Shown here: in pieces, positions 52,893 through 61,778 of the stretch
Layout: every line of letters starts with the position of its first letter
Position numbering within the stretch: position 1 is the stretch's first letter
Source of the DNA: Paraburkholderia sp. PGU19
GTDB taxonomy: Bacteria > Pseudomonadota > Gammaproteobacteria > Burkholderiales > Burkholderiaceae
Direction of reading: 5' to 3'
Assembly (NCBI RefSeq): GCF_013426915.1
Contig: NZ_AP023180.1
Coordinates: 1,860,001 to 1,924,000 of the forward strand
DNA: 64,000 bases
The notes under the pieces: model-generated
What the model was told of the DNA's origin: nothing
Database searches by the model: none
Seen by the model: only the letters and a program-made list of their open reading frames with translations
Position numbers and translations under genes: made by a program

Positions 52893-53963
52893 ATGTCGAC
52901 CCCGCTCACTCCCATCGACCAGATCCGCGCTGCGTCCGCGCGCAGCGCGGGCTTGCGCTGGACGTTGCGCGTGCTGCGCTGGGTGCTCACGCTCGCCATC
53001 ACGTTCACGGGCCTGCTGGCCGTGACTTTCGTGATCGGCCGCAAGGTGCCGATCGACCCCGTGCTCGCGATACTTGGCGACCGCGCGTCGGCGAGTGCTT
53101 ATGCGGCCGCGCGCATCCAGCTCGGTCTCGACAAGCCGCTCGCCGAGCAGTTCTTCATTTATGTGAGCGCGGTGCTGCACGGCGATCTCGGCGTATCGCT
53201 GCTGACTGCGAACCCCGTAATCGACGACATCAAGCGCGTGTTCCCCGCGACACTCGAACTCGCGACACTGTCGACGATAATCGGCGTGCTGGTCGGCGTG
53301 CCGCTCGGCGTAATCGCCGCCGTCCGGCATAACCGCTGGATCGATCACGTGGCACGCTTCATCGGGCTGATCGGCAGTTCGGTGCCGGTGTTCTGGCTCG
53401 GCCTGATGGGACTATTGCTGTTCTATGCGAAGCTGCATTGGGTGTCTGGACCGGGTAGGCTGGACCCCGTGTTCGACGGCATGGTGGATACGCGCACGGG
53501 CAGCCTGCTGATCGATTCATTGATCGCGGGCGAATGGGATGTGTTTTTCAATGCGCTGTCACATATCGCATTGCCTGCCGCGATACTTGGCTACTACTCG
53601 GTCGCATATCTGAGCCGGATGACGCGCTCGTTCATGCTCGACCAGTTGAATCAGGAGTACATCACCACGGCACGCGCCAAAGGTCTGTCGGAGCGGCGCG
53701 TGGTGTGGGTGCATGCGTTCGGCAATATCGCGGTGCCGCTGCTCACGGTTATCGCGCTCTCGTACAGCTTTCTGCTCGAAGGTTCCGTGTTGACGGAAAT
53801 CGTCTTCGCGTGGCCGGGCATCGGCTCGTATCTGACGGGGGCGTTGCTGAACGCCGACATGAATGCCGTGCTCGGCAGCACGCTTGTGATCGGCATTACC
53901 TTCATCGCGTTGAATCTGCTGACCGACGCGCTCTATCGCGTGTTCGATCCGCGTGCCCGCTGA
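52893..53963 (+). CDS. ddpB: ABC transporter permease (DdpB/DppB type)
   Basis: 356 residues with an extended cytoplasmic N-terminus (about 40 residues, TPIDQIRAASARSAGLRWTL) before the first helix. The family core VVFPATLELATLSTIIG-like segment (VFPATLELATLSTIIGVLVG) and EAA loop EYITTARAKGLSERRVVWVHA are present. It pairs with the next permease to form the membrane channel. Fourteen bases after the binding protein. Confidence 0.93.
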   Translation: MSTPLTPIDQIRAASARSAGLRWTLRVLRWVLTLAITFTGLLAVTFVIGRKVPIDPVLAILGDRASASAYAAARIQLGLDKPLAEQFFIYVSAVLHGDLGVSLLTANPVIDDIKRVFPATLELATLSTIIGVLVGVPLGVIAAVRHNRWIDHVARFIGLIGSSVPVFWLGLMGLLLFYAKLHWVSGPGRLDPVFDGMVDTRTGSLLIDSLIAGEWDVFFNALSHIALPAAILGYYSVAYLSRMTRSFMLDQLNQEYITTARAKGLSERRVVWVHAFGNIAVPLLTVIALSYSFLLEGSVLTEIVFAWPGIGSYLTGALLNADMNAVLGSTLVIGITFIALNLLTDALYRVFDPRAR

Positions 53964-53982
53964 TGCAACGGAGACTTTCGAC

Positions 53983-54936
53983 GTGCGACCTCCTGTTGAC
54001 CGTTCACCATCGGACTGGCCGATGAACGCGCCCCGTCCGACCTGGAAGGAATGGCTGCTGACGGACACGCCCGCATCGCGCCGGCAAGCCGCGGTTGGCC
54101 TTGCGTACCGGCGCTGGCGGCGCTTCAGGGGCAATCCATTGTCGGTGTTCGGCTTCTCGATTCTCGTGCTGCTCGTGATCGTCGCGATCATCGGGCCGTG
54201 GATCGCGCCGCACGATCCGTTGAGACAGATACTGTCCGACCGGCTGTTGCCGCCCGGTTCGGCGTCTCACTGGCTCGGCACCGATCAGCTTGGCCGCGAT
54301 ATTCTCTCGCGCATCATTTACGGGTCGCGGCTAACGCTTTCTATCGCGATCCTCGTCGTGGTGGTCGTCGTGCCCATCGGTCTCCTGATCGGCACGACGG
54401 CGGGCTTCTTCGGCGGCTGGGTGGATAACGTGCTGATGCGCGTGACCGACATCGCGCTCGCGTTCCCGAAGATCGTGCTCGCGCTCGCCTTCGCGGCTGC
54501 CTTGGGGCCGGGTGTGTTCAATGCCGTGATCGCCATTTCGATTACCGCGTGGCCCGCGTATGCGCGGCTCGCGCGCGCCGAAACCTTGCGACTCGTGCAG
54601 ACCGACTTCATTCACGTTGCGCGGCTGCAAGGCGCGTCTAACCTGCGCATTCTGCTGCGCTATATCGTGCCGCTCTGTTCGTCATCGGTGATCGTGCGCG
54701 CGACACTCGATATGGCGGGCATCATTCTGACCGTCGCGGGCCTCGGCTTTCTCGGGCTGGGCGCGCAGCCGCCGAGTCCCGAATGGGGCTTCATGGTTGC
54801 ATCGGGCCGCAATGTGCTGCTCGATTCGTGGTGGGTCGCCACCATTCCCGGCTTCGCGATTCTGCTCGTGAGCCTCGCGTTCAATCTGCTCGGCGACGGA
54901 TTGCGCGACGTCTTCGATCCGCGTCATGGAGACTGA
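53983..54936 (+). CDS. ddpC: ABC transporter permease (DdpC/DppC type)
   Basis: 317 residues from a GTG at 53983, chosen because it follows ACGGAG at about nine bases; the ATG at 54022 and a GTG at 53953 are alternatives. The sequence shows RGNPLSVFGFSILVLLVIVA, the LGTDQLGRDILSRIIYGSRL signature and the EAA-like TDFIHVARLQGASNLRILLRY. Twin of the preceding permease. It ends just before the first ATPase start. Confidence 0.92.
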   Translation: MRPPVDRSPSDWPMNAPRPTWKEWLLTDTPASRRQAAVGLAYRRWRRFRGNPLSVFGFSILVLLVIVAIIGPWIAPHDPLRQILSDRLLPPGSASHWLGTDQLGRDILSRIIYGSRLTLSIAILVVVVVVPIGLLIGTTAGFFGGWVDNVLMRVTDIALAFPKIVLALAFAAALGPGVFNAVIAISITAWPAYARLARAETLRLVQTDFIHVARLQGASNLRILLRYIVPLCSSSVIVRATLDMAGIILTVAGLGFLGLGAQPPSPEWGFMVASGRNVLLDSWWVATIPGFAILLVSLAFNLLGDGLRDVFDPRHGD

Positions 54937-54937
54937 C

Positions 54938-55819
54938 ATGAGCACGCACGACACGACGCCCGCATTGTGCGAAATCGACGATCTGCGCATCGCGTTCCGC
55001 ACGCACGATGGCACGATGAACGAAGCGGTGCGTGGTCTATCGCTGACGCTGAACAAGGGCGAGCGGCTTGGCATCGTCGGCGAGTCGGGGTCCGGTAAAT
55101 CATTGACGGGTCGCGCGCTGCTGGGATTGTTGCCGCCCGCCGCGCATTGCACGGCGAAGACAATGCGTTTCGACGGCAACGATCTGCTCGACATGCGCGC
55201 CGACAAGCGCCGGAAGCTGTGTGGTCAGCAGATGGGCATGATCCTGCAAGACCCGAAATATTCACTGAACCCGGTGATGACCGTCGCGCAGCAGATGCGC
55301 GAAGCGTTCGCGCTGCATGAGCCGAAGCTTGGACGGCGCGCGATGCGCGAGAAGATCATTGCCGCGCTCGAGGCCGTGCATATCCGCAACCCGGAGCGCG
55401 TGGTGGATTCGTATCCGCATGAACTCTCGGGCGGCATGGGGCAGCGCGTGATGATCGCGATGATGGTATCGACGGGGCCACGCCTGTTGATCGCCGACGA
55501 ACCGACCAGCGCGCTCGACGTGCTGGTATCGATGCAGGTACTCGCCGTGCTCGACGAGATGATCGCGAAACATGATACTGGCCTCATCTTCATCAGCCAC
55601 GACCTGCCGCTCGTGATGTCGTTCTGCGACCGCGTCGTGGTGATGTACGCGGGGCGTGTCGTCGAAACCTGCGCGGCGCGCGATCTTGTCCATGCGCAGC
55701 ATCCGTATACGCGCGGCTTGTTGGCGGCGAATCCGCCGCTTGCCAATCCGCCTGCCGAGTTGCCTGTTCTCTCGCGCGATCCCGCATGGCTCAACGATGC
55801 GCAAGGAGCATCCGCATGA
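54938..55819 (+). CDS. ddpD: Dipeptide ABC transporter ATPase (DdpD/DppD type)
   Basis: 293 residues from the ATG at 54938, preceded by GGAGA; an ATG four codons earlier overlaps the permease gene. Walker A GESGSGKSLTGRALLG, Q loop in MILQDPKYSLNPVMTV, signature HELSGGMGQRVMIAM, Walker B LLIADEPTSALDVLV and switch His in FISHDLPLVM. The oligopeptide-type C-terminal region (HPYTRGLLAANPP) is present. Its stop overlaps the following ATPase start (ATGA). Confidence 0.93.
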   Translation: MSTHDTTPALCEIDDLRIAFRTHDGTMNEAVRGLSLTLNKGERLGIVGESGSGKSLTGRALLGLLPPAAHCTAKTMRFDGNDLLDMRADKRRKLCGQQMGMILQDPKYSLNPVMTVAQQMREAFALHEPKLGRRAMREKIIAALEAVHIRNPERVVDSYPHELSGGMGQRVMIAMMVSTGPRLLIADEPTSALDVLVSMQVLAVLDEMIAKHDTGLIFISHDLPLVMSFCDRVVVMYAGRVVETCAARDLVHAQHPYTRGLLAANPPLANPPAELPVLSRDPAWLNDAQGASA

Positions 55820-56583
55820 TCGACGTCGATGCAGTGACCGTTCGCTTCAAGACGGCTGCAGGCGCTGTCGACGCGGTGCGCAATGCGAGCTTTCATGTCG
55901 CGCAGGGCGAAGTGTTTGGTCTTGTCGGCGAATCGGGTTCCGGCAAGTCGACGATCTTGCGAGCATTGAGTGGGCTTACGCCGATTGCGCTAGGCACGAT
56001 GCGCATCGCGCGGCACGAGCAAGCGGCGCAAAAGCGCGATGTGCAAATGGTGTTTCAGGACCCGTATGGCTCGCTGCATCCGCGCTTTACCGTCGATCAG
56101 ACATTGCGCGAGCCGTTGCGTATCAATGGAATCGATCGACATGAAGAACGCATCGTCAATGGGCTGCGGGAAGTGGGGTTGAATGCGTCGTTTCGGTTTC
56201 GCTATCCGCATCAGTTGTCGGGCGGGCAACGGCAGCGTGTTGCTATTGCGCGTGCGCTGATCGTGGAGCCAAGTGTGCTGTTGCTCGACGAGCCGACCTC
56301 GGCGCTCGATGTGTCCGTGCAGGCCGAAATTTTGAACTTGCTCAAACGCCTGCACCAAGAGCGCAATCTGACGATGATTCTTGTCAGTCACAATCTCGCC
56401 GTGGTCGGTTTTTTGTGTTCGCGGGTCGCGATTATGCGTAATGGTGAGATTGTCGAGAAGCTCGATATTGAGCGCATTCGCGCGCATGAGGTTGAGAGTG
56501 AGTATTCGCGTAGTCTGTTGCTTGCTACTGGGGGTTATCGGCGGAAGGTTGTGGAGGTGATAGGGGTTGATACTTCGATGTGA
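55816..56583 (+). CDS. ddpF: Dipeptide ABC transporter ATPase (DdpF/DppF type)
   Basis: 255 residues from the ATG at 55816, which has AAGGAG upstream and overlaps the previous gene. Walker A GESGSGKSTILRALSG, Q loop MVFQDPYGSLHPRF, signature HQLSGGQRQRVAIARAL, Walker B VLLLDEPTSALDVSV and switch His in LVSHNLAVVGF. The last ~350 bases shift to GT-rich codon choice (many GGT, GTT, TGT) as the gene nears the repeat array. It completes the five-part importer. Confidence 0.93.
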   Translation: MIDVDAVTVRFKTAAGAVDAVRNASFHVAQGEVFGLVGESGSGKSTILRALSGLTPIALGTMRIARHEQAAQKRDVQMVFQDPYGSLHPRFTVDQTLREPLRINGIDRHEERIVNGLREVGLNASFRFRYPHQLSGGQRQRVAIARALIVEPSVLLLDEPTSALDVSVQAEILNLLKRLHQERNLTMILVSHNLAVVGFLCSRVAIMRNGEIVEKLDIERIRAHEVESEYSRSLLLATGGYRRKVVEVIGVDTSM

Positions 56584-56610
56584 GTGAGTGTGGTGGTTTT
56601 TTTTTTGCGG

Positions 56611-56696
56611 GCATCCGCGATTTGTTATCTAGCTTCACGCGTTGCCCCTGTGCGGGGCGGCACCTACTTTTCTTTGCCGCAAAGAAAAGTAGGGGA
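56611..56696 (+). repeat. Left arm of the repeat pair around the IS5 element
   Basis: This 86-base arm has GCATCCGCG, TTATCTAGCTTCACGCGTTG, CCCCTGTGCGGGG and CTACTTTTCTTTG-CCG-CAAAGAAAAGTAG. It is an inverted copy of the right arm at 57869-57957 with two mismatches and one 3-base deletion. A degenerate T10 tract (56597-56606) stands before it where other copies have a GTTTGC-rich segment. Confidence 0.88.
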
Positions 56697-57873
56697 ATCT
56701 CTGCAAAAGGTCCTGGCATTGCCGTGAGGGTTGACTATCCTGGAAGCAGGATAGTTAAAGGAGTTGCGTGATGACACAGCTTGGTCTTGGCCTGGATCTG
56801 TCAACGAAGCGTACCCGCAAGCGCGAGTTTCTCGACGAGATGACTCGCGTGGTGCCGTGGCAGAAACTGATCGCGCTCATCGAGCCACACTATCCCAAAG
56901 GCAAGACCGGGCGCCCACCGTTTCCGATCCAGACGATGCTGCGCATTCACTTCCTGCAGCAGTGGTTCAGTCTCTCGGACCCGGCCATGGAGGAGGCATT
57001 ACACGACATCCCGTTGTATCGGGAGTTCGCGCTGCTGGACACGGGCATGACGCGGCTGCCAGACGAAAGCACGATCCTGCGGTTCCGCCACCTGCTTGAG
57101 GCCCATGAACTGTCGGCCAGAATACTGGCGACGGTCAACGAGATCCTGCAGGCGAAAGGCCTGATGCTCAAGGTGGGCTCAGCGGTCGATGCGACGCTGA
57201 TTTCGGCACCCAATTCGACGAAGAAACCCGGCACGCGAGACCCGGAGATGCGTCAGACGCAAAAAGGCGGCAGCTGGTACTTCGGCATGAAGGCACATAT
57301 CGGAGTCGATGTGGAGTCGGGGCTGGTGCATACCGTGAAGTGCACGCCGGCGAACGTTCATGACATCACGGTGGCGCATGAACTGTTGCATGGCAAAGAG
57401 AAGGTTGCGTTTGCCGATGCGGGCTATGTGGGCATCGAGAAGCGAGGCGAAACGGGTACGGTCCAGTGGTACGTCGCGATGAGACCGGGCAAGCGAAACA
57501 AGCTGGACAAGAAAAAGAGGCTGGACAGGATCTACAACAAGATCGAGCGGCTCAAGGCGGGCGTGAGAGCGAAGGTGGAGCACCCGTTTCGCGTACTGAA
57601 ATGCCAGTTTGGATATCTGAAGGCGAGGTATCGGGGGCTGGCAAAGAACACAGCGCAGATCGAAACGCAGTTCGCGCTGGCCAATCTCTGGATGGCGCGC
57701 AAGATGCTGTGAAGCGGTGCAACGAAGGAAGAAAATGCACCGCATGAGCACAGCGCCGGCGAGCACAGACGCGACCGGTAGCGACTCAGCGACGTGCGAA
57801 TGACGACGCGATCTTCACTCCAGGTATTCGGTTAGAAGTCCAGCGCAAAAAACGGGTTATTCAGACCTTCCCC
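56692..57873 (+). mobile_element. IS5-family insertion sequence, complete
   Basis: About 1182 bases bounded by imperfect inverted ends: GGGGAATCTCTGCAAAA at the left (56692) and, on the complementary strand, GGGGAAGGTCTGAATAA at the right (57873). The left and right flanks are TA (56690-56691 and 57874-57875), but because both flanks belong to inverted copies of a palindrome, a direct target duplication cannot be separated from the repeat. It carries one transposase gene. Exact ends are my reading and could be off by a few bases. Confidence 0.8.
56771..57712 (+). CDS. IS5-family transposase (DDE type)
   Basis: 313 residues. N-terminal DUF772-like helical part (GKTGRPPFPIQTMLRIHFLQ) and a DDE core: the first Asp (about residue 140) in GSAVDATLISAP, the second (about 216) in FADAGYVGIEKRG and the Glu (about 270) in KVEHPFRVLK. 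All three are intact. AAAGGAG precedes the ATG at 56771. The full length and intact catalytic residues suggest an active or recently active element. Confidence 0.96.
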   Translation: MTQLGLGLDLSTKRTRKREFLDEMTRVVPWQKLIALIEPHYPKGKTGRPPFPIQTMLRIHFLQQWFSLSDPAMEEALHDIPLYREFALLDTGMTRLPDESTILRFRHLLEAHELSARILATVNEILQAKGLMLKVGSAVDATLISAPNSTKKPGTRDPEMRQTQKGGSWYFGMKAHIGVDVESGLVHTVKCTPANVHDITVAHELLHGKEKVAFADAGYVGIEKRGETGTVQWYVAMRPGKRNKLDKKKRLDRIYNKIERLKAGVRAKVEHPFRVLKCQFGYLKARYRGLAKNTAQIETQFALANLWMARKML

Positions 57874-57982
57874 TACTTTTCTTTGCGGCGGCAAAGAAAA
57901 GTAGGTGCCGCCCCGCACAGGGGCGACGCGTGAAGCTAGATAACAACTCGCGGATGCCAGCGCAAACACTAGCAAACCAAAC
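57869..57982 (-). repeat. Right arm of the repeat pair around the IS5 element
   Basis: Inverted copy of 56611-56696: CTACTTTTCTTTG-CGGCGG-CAAAGAAAAGTAG, GTGCCGCCCCGCACAGGGGC and GACGCGTGAAGCTAGATAAC, then GCGGATGCCAGCGC. It continues to 57982 with the same AAACACTAGCAAACCAAACC tail that ends the copies at 43.4 kb. The rest of the gap to 58095 shows no gene. Confidence 0.88.
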
Positions 57983-58095
57983 CGCCCTCGGCATAAAAGC
58001 ATCAAACCCGGATGCCGCCGCAGAGGCAGAAAAACCCAAACCGCAAATGCCATTGCGAAACGGCAAAAAAACTCAGCGCCGCAGGCAATTACAAA

Positions 58096-58944
58096 TTACT
58101 CCGCCGCATAAGTCTTCTGTTGCTGCTCGCCTAGCCCTTCAATCCCGAGCTTCACAGTCTGCCCCGGTTTCAAATAAACAGCCTCGGGCTTCACGCCCAT
58201 CCCAACCCCCGGCGGCGTGCCCGTAGAAATCACATCTCCCGGCTGCAAGCTCATGCACTGCGACAAATACGAAACAAGCTTAGCGACACCAAACACCATG
58301 GTCTTCGTGCTGCCATTCTGATACCGATGCCCATCCACCTCGAGCCACAGCTTCAGATTCTGCGGATCCGCTACCTCATCACGCGTAACAACCCAAGGCC
58401 CGATCGGCCCGAACGTATCGAACCCCTTGCCCTTGTCCCATTGTCCAGCCCGCTCGATCTGCCACTCACGCTCTGACACGTCATTGATCACGCAATAACC
58501 CGCCACATAGTCAAGCGCGTTCGCCTCATCGACGTACTTCGCTTCCTTGCCGATCACGACGCCCAGTTCCACTTCCCAATCGGTCTTCTTCGAGCCACGC
58601 GGAATCTCAATCCCGTCGTTCGGCCCAACGATCGCGCTGGTCCACTTGTTGAAGACAACCGGCTCGCTCGGCACAGGCAGATTCGATTCGGCCGCATGGT
58701 CCGCATAGTTCAACCCGATACACACGAACTTTCCGATCTTGCCGACACACGGCCCAATGCGCGGATTGCCTTCGACAACCGGCAGCGTCGCCGGATCGAT
58801 CGCGCGCAGTTTGGCAAGCGCTGCATCCGTCAACGTGTTGCCGTCGATATCGCCGACCACTTTCGACAGATCGCGAATCTTGCCTTGCGCATCCAGCAAG
58901 CCCGGCTTTTCCTGGCCCTTCGGTCCATAACGAAGCAGTTTCAT
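58096..58944 (-). CDS. Fumarylacetoacetate-hydrolase-family protein, probable 2,4-diketo-3-deoxy-L-fuconate hydrolase
   Basis: 282 residues, FAH fold. The active-site segment is VCIGLNYADHAAES, metal ligands fall in TDWEVELGVVIGKEAKYVD and ending ISTGTPPGVGMG. Such proteins cleave carbon-carbon bonds of diketo acids. Position as last gene of the minus-strand sugar operon, after an SDR, matches 2,4-diketo-3-deoxy-L-fuconate hydrolase, giving pyruvate and L-lactate. A related family member is ureidoglycolate lyase; the operon context disfavours that. The 3' end shows CA-rich plus-strand composition. Confidence 0.85.
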   Translation of the reverse strand: MKLLRYGPKGQEKPGLLDAQGKIRDLSKVVGDIDGNTLTDAALAKLRAIDPATLPVVEGNPRIGPCVGKIGKFVCIGLNYADHAAESNLPVPSEPVVFNKWTSAIVGPNDGIEIPRGSKKTDWEVELGVVIGKEAKYVDEANALDYVAGYCVINDVSEREWQIERAGQWDKGKGFDTFGPIGPWVVTRDEVADPQNLKLWLEVDGHRYQNGSTKTMVFGVAKLVSYLSQCMSLQPGDVISTGTPPGVGMGVKPEAVYLKPGQTVKLGIEGLGEQQQKTYAAE

Positions 58945-59018
58945 CGCTGCAGTTTCCTCTGTTCAGTGATTCCGTGGTTCATAAACGTGGTCAGCGCTTA
59001 ATGCACGCGCTGCGTGGC

Positions 59019-59762
59019 TCAGTTCGACCAGCCGCCGTCGATCACATGCGCCTGGCCCGTCGTGAACCCCGATTCGTCCGACGCCAGATACAACGCCAGC
59101 GCCGCAATCTCCTCCGGCTTGCCGACACGGCCCATCGGCTGGCGCGCGACGAACGCGGCATGCACCGCTTCGACCGTCGCGCCCTGCGCCTTCGCCTGCT
59201 CGGCGATCCGCTGCTCGAGCGAAGGCGAGTGTACCGTGCCCGGACAGATCGCGTTACAGCGTACACCGCGCGTCACAAAATCCGCGGCGATGGCCTTGGT
59301 CAGACCGATGACAGCAGCCTTCGATGCGCCATACACGAAGCGGTTCGGCACGCCCTTAATGCTCGACGCCGCCGACGACATGTTGATGATCGACCCGCCG
59401 CCCTTCTCCAGCATCGCAGGCAGGAACGCGCGGATCATCCGGTACATGGCCTTCGCGTTCAGATCGAATGCGAAGTCCCAGTCTTCCTCGCTCGCTTCGA
59501 GAATCGAGCCTGCATGCACGTAGCCAGCGCAATTGAACAGCACATCGATGGGACCGAGTTCCTGCGCAAGCGCCTTGATCGCCGCGCCGTCGAGCACATC
59601 GAGCTGGCGCGCTTCGACGGGCTTGTCCTTGAGCGCGTCGATGCGGATGTCGGTGGCGATGACGCGCGCGCCTTCACGCGCGAAAAGCTCGGCCGTCGCG
59701 AGGCCGATGCCTTGTCCCGCTGCCGTTATCAAGGCCGTCTTGCCGGCCAGTCTTTGTACCAT
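59019..59762 (-). CDS. SDR, probable 2-keto-3-deoxy-L-fuconate dehydrogenase
   Basis: 247 residues. TGxxxGxG-type motif ALITAAGQGIGLATAELF; the LFNCAGYVHAGS segment replaces NNAG by NCAG as in the DHRS6-like branch; Ser and YxxxK in MSSAASSIKGVPNRFVYGASK. Branch members include human BDH2 and the Xanthomonas KDF dehydrogenase. With its neighbours it should oxidise 2-keto-3-deoxy-L-fuconate to the 2,4-diketo acid with NAD. 74 bases upstream of the hydrolase gene. Confidence 0.88.
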   Translation of the reverse strand: MVQRLAGKTALITAAGQGIGLATAELFAREGARVIATDIRIDALKDKPVEARQLDVLDGAAIKALAQELGPIDVLFNCAGYVHAGSILEASEEDWDFAFDLNAKAMYRMIRAFLPAMLEKGGGSIINMSSAASSIKGVPNRFVYGASKAAVIGLTKAIAADFVTRGVRCNAICPGTVHSPSLEQRIAEQAKAQGATVEAVHAAFVARQPMGRVGKPEEIAALALYLASDESGFTTGQAHVIDGGWSN

Positions 59763-59850
59763 TTAAGGCTCCCATTGGATTGGCGTTTGAGTCATACCGG
59801 GTATTGCAACGGTTGCTCACCGGCGCGAATGTGGAATTCCCGTTGAACTG

Positions 59851-60681
59851 TCACAGCCGGTAGAACGCCGCCGCATTGCCGCCGAACACCGCGTCGCGTT
59901 CGGCATCGGATATCGACGCAAGCAGCTCTGTCGCGATCGAATGCCACAGCAGGTAGTCGCCGTTCAGATTCAGCACTGGCCAGTCGCTGCCCCACATCAG
60001 GCGCTTCGGTCCGAACGCGGCAAGCAAATGATCGACGTAGGAACGCAGCGTCGCTTCCGTCCAGCCTTGCGCGGCTTCCGTCGCGAGGCCCGACAGCTTG
60101 CAATGCACGTGCGGCAGTTGCGCAAGCCGCGTGATGCCTTCGGCCCATGCGTGCCAGCCCGCGCTACCGTCGCGGATCGGCGGTTTCGCGCCGTGGTCGA
60201 TCACGACGCGCAACTGCGGAAAGCGCTTGATGAACGTGTCCAGCGCATCGACGTGACGCGTGAAAATCAGCGCATCGAATGCGAGGTCGTGGGCGATCAA
60301 CGCATCGACGGCGGGCTTCAGCGCGGGGTTGGCAATCCAGTTGTCGTCGGGCAGGTCTTGCAGCATCGGCCGCACGCCCTTGAATTTCGCATCGCGCGCG
60401 AGTTCGGCGATCAATGCGGGCGCGTCGCCATCGAGCATCGGCACCCAGCCGACGACGCCCGCAATCGACGCGTCATTGCGGGCGAGATCGAGCAGATAGC
60501 GCGTCTCATCGACAGTCTGCGCGGCCTGCACGACGACCGTGCGCGACACGCCCGCGCGTTCGCACAACGGCGCGAGATCGTCTGGGCCGAACGTGCGGTA
60601 GAGCAGCGCGAGATCGGGCGTCAGCCAGCCGTAGTCGCCACGCTCGGGGTTCCAGTAATGCTGGTGTGCGTCGATTTGCAT
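59851..60681 (-). CDS. Amidohydrolase-family lactonase, probable L-fucono-lactonase
   Basis: 276 residues, amidohydrolase-2 TIM barrel. MQIDAHQHYWNPERGDYGWL carries the HxH motif; VVIDHGAKPPIRDGSAGW and HCKLSGLATEA give later strand residues, and LMWGSDWPVLN the late Asp. This group includes L-fuconolactonase and L-rhamnono-lactonase-type enzymes. It would open the sugar lactone made by the aldo/keto reductase. 15 bases past the next gene upstream on the strand. Confidence 0.88.
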   Translation of the reverse strand: MQIDAHQHYWNPERGDYGWLTPDLALLYRTFGPDDLAPLCERAGVSRTVVVQAAQTVDETRYLLDLARNDASIAGVVGWVPMLDGDAPALIAELARDAKFKGVRPMLQDLPDDNWIANPALKPAVDALIAHDLAFDALIFTRHVDALDTFIKRFPQLRVVIDHGAKPPIRDGSAGWHAWAEGITRLAQLPHVHCKLSGLATEAAQGWTEATLRSYVDHLLAAFGPKRLMWGSDWPVLNLNGDYLLWHSIATELLASISDAERDAVFGGNAAAFYRL

Positions 60682-60696
60682 GATGTGATCGAACCG

Positions 60697-61737
60697 CTAG
60701 TCCTTCGGCACGGGCGCGCGTGGATCGAGCAAGCCTTTGTCGCGCAGCGCCTGCCAGAGTTCGGCGGGAATTGGCTTGTCGAACGAAGCCACATTCTCGC
60801 GCAGTTCGCCCGCGTTGCGCGCGCCCGTCAGCACCGTCGCGATGGCGGGGTGCGCATACGGAAACTGCAACGCGGCGGCAGCCAGCGGCACGCCATGCAC
60901 CTTGCACACCGCTTCCAGACGCGCGACGCGCTCGATCACGTCCTTCGGCGCCTCGCCATAGTTGAACTTCAGATCGCCTTCGACGCCACGCGCGAGTATC
61001 CCCGAATTGAACGCGCCGCCCAACAGAATGCTGACGTTGCGTTTTTCGCATTCGGGCAGCAGATCGTTGAGCGTCGCCTGTTCGAGTAGCGTGTAGCGGC
61101 CCGCGAGCAACGCGCAATCAATGTCGAATTCGCGCATCGCATCGAGTATCGCCGCGCCTTCGTTGACGCCGAGCCCGACGGCTTTCACAGCACCTTGCGA
61201 GCGCAGATCGTCGAGCGCGCGGAAGCCGCCGCCTTGCGTAAGCTGTTGCCCGTAGTGCGCGTTGCGCTCGCCATGCGTGACGACGCCGATGTCGTGCACG
61301 AGCAGAATGTCGATATCGACGATGCCCATGCGCTGCTGGCTGTCTTCGAACGAACGCAGAATGCCGTCGTGCGTGTAGTCGTAGATCGCTTCGAACGGCA
61401 GCGGGTTTTGCCAGCCTTCGCTGCCGTCATACGGGTTCTTGCGCGGCACGAAGTGACGGCCGACCTTGGTCGACAGCACAAACTCGTTGCGCGGATAACG
61501 CCGCAGCGCATCGCCCAGGCGATGCTCGGCTTTCGTGTGTCCGTAGTGCGGCGCGGTGTCGAAGAAGCGCACGCCTGCGTCCCACGCGGCCTGAACCGCG
61601 CCGAACGCCTCCTCATCGGACAGATCGCGATACAGTCCGCCGAGCGGCGCGGTGCCCAGCCCCAGACCCGTGACTTCGAGCGCACGCCCGCCGATGCGGC
61701 GCCGCTTGCGCACGTTTGAACCCGCCGCATCCGTCAT
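60697..61737 (-). CDS. Aldo/keto reductase, probable L-fucose/D-arabinose dehydrogenase
   Basis: 346 residues, AKR (beta/alpha)8 barrel. The catalytic tetrad fits Asp in RFFDTAPHYGHTKAE (with Tyr in the same segment), Lys in LSTKVGR and His in DILLVHDIG. The group corresponds to bacterial D-threo-aldose 1-dehydrogenase. It oxidises L-fucose at C1 to the lactone with NAD(P). The ATG at 61737 follows GGAG; a longer in-frame version lacks a site. Confidence 0.88.
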   Translation of the reverse strand: MTDAAGSNVRKRRRIGGRALEVTGLGLGTAPLGGLYRDLSDEEAFGAVQAAWDAGVRFFDTAPHYGHTKAEHRLGDALRRYPRNEFVLSTKVGRHFVPRKNPYDGSEGWQNPLPFEAIYDYTHDGILRSFEDSQQRMGIVDIDILLVHDIGVVTHGERNAHYGQQLTQGGGFRALDDLRSQGAVKAVGLGVNEGAAILDAMREFDIDCALLAGRYTLLEQATLNDLLPECEKRNVSILLGGAFNSGILARGVEGDLKFNYGEAPKDVIERVARLEAVCKVHGVPLAAAALQFPYAHPAIATVLTGARNAGELRENVASFDKPIPAELWQALRDKGLLDPRAPVPKD

Positions 61738-61778
61738 CGTCTCGCTCTCCATGTCGTGTTTTACGTTCAACCCGGCGC

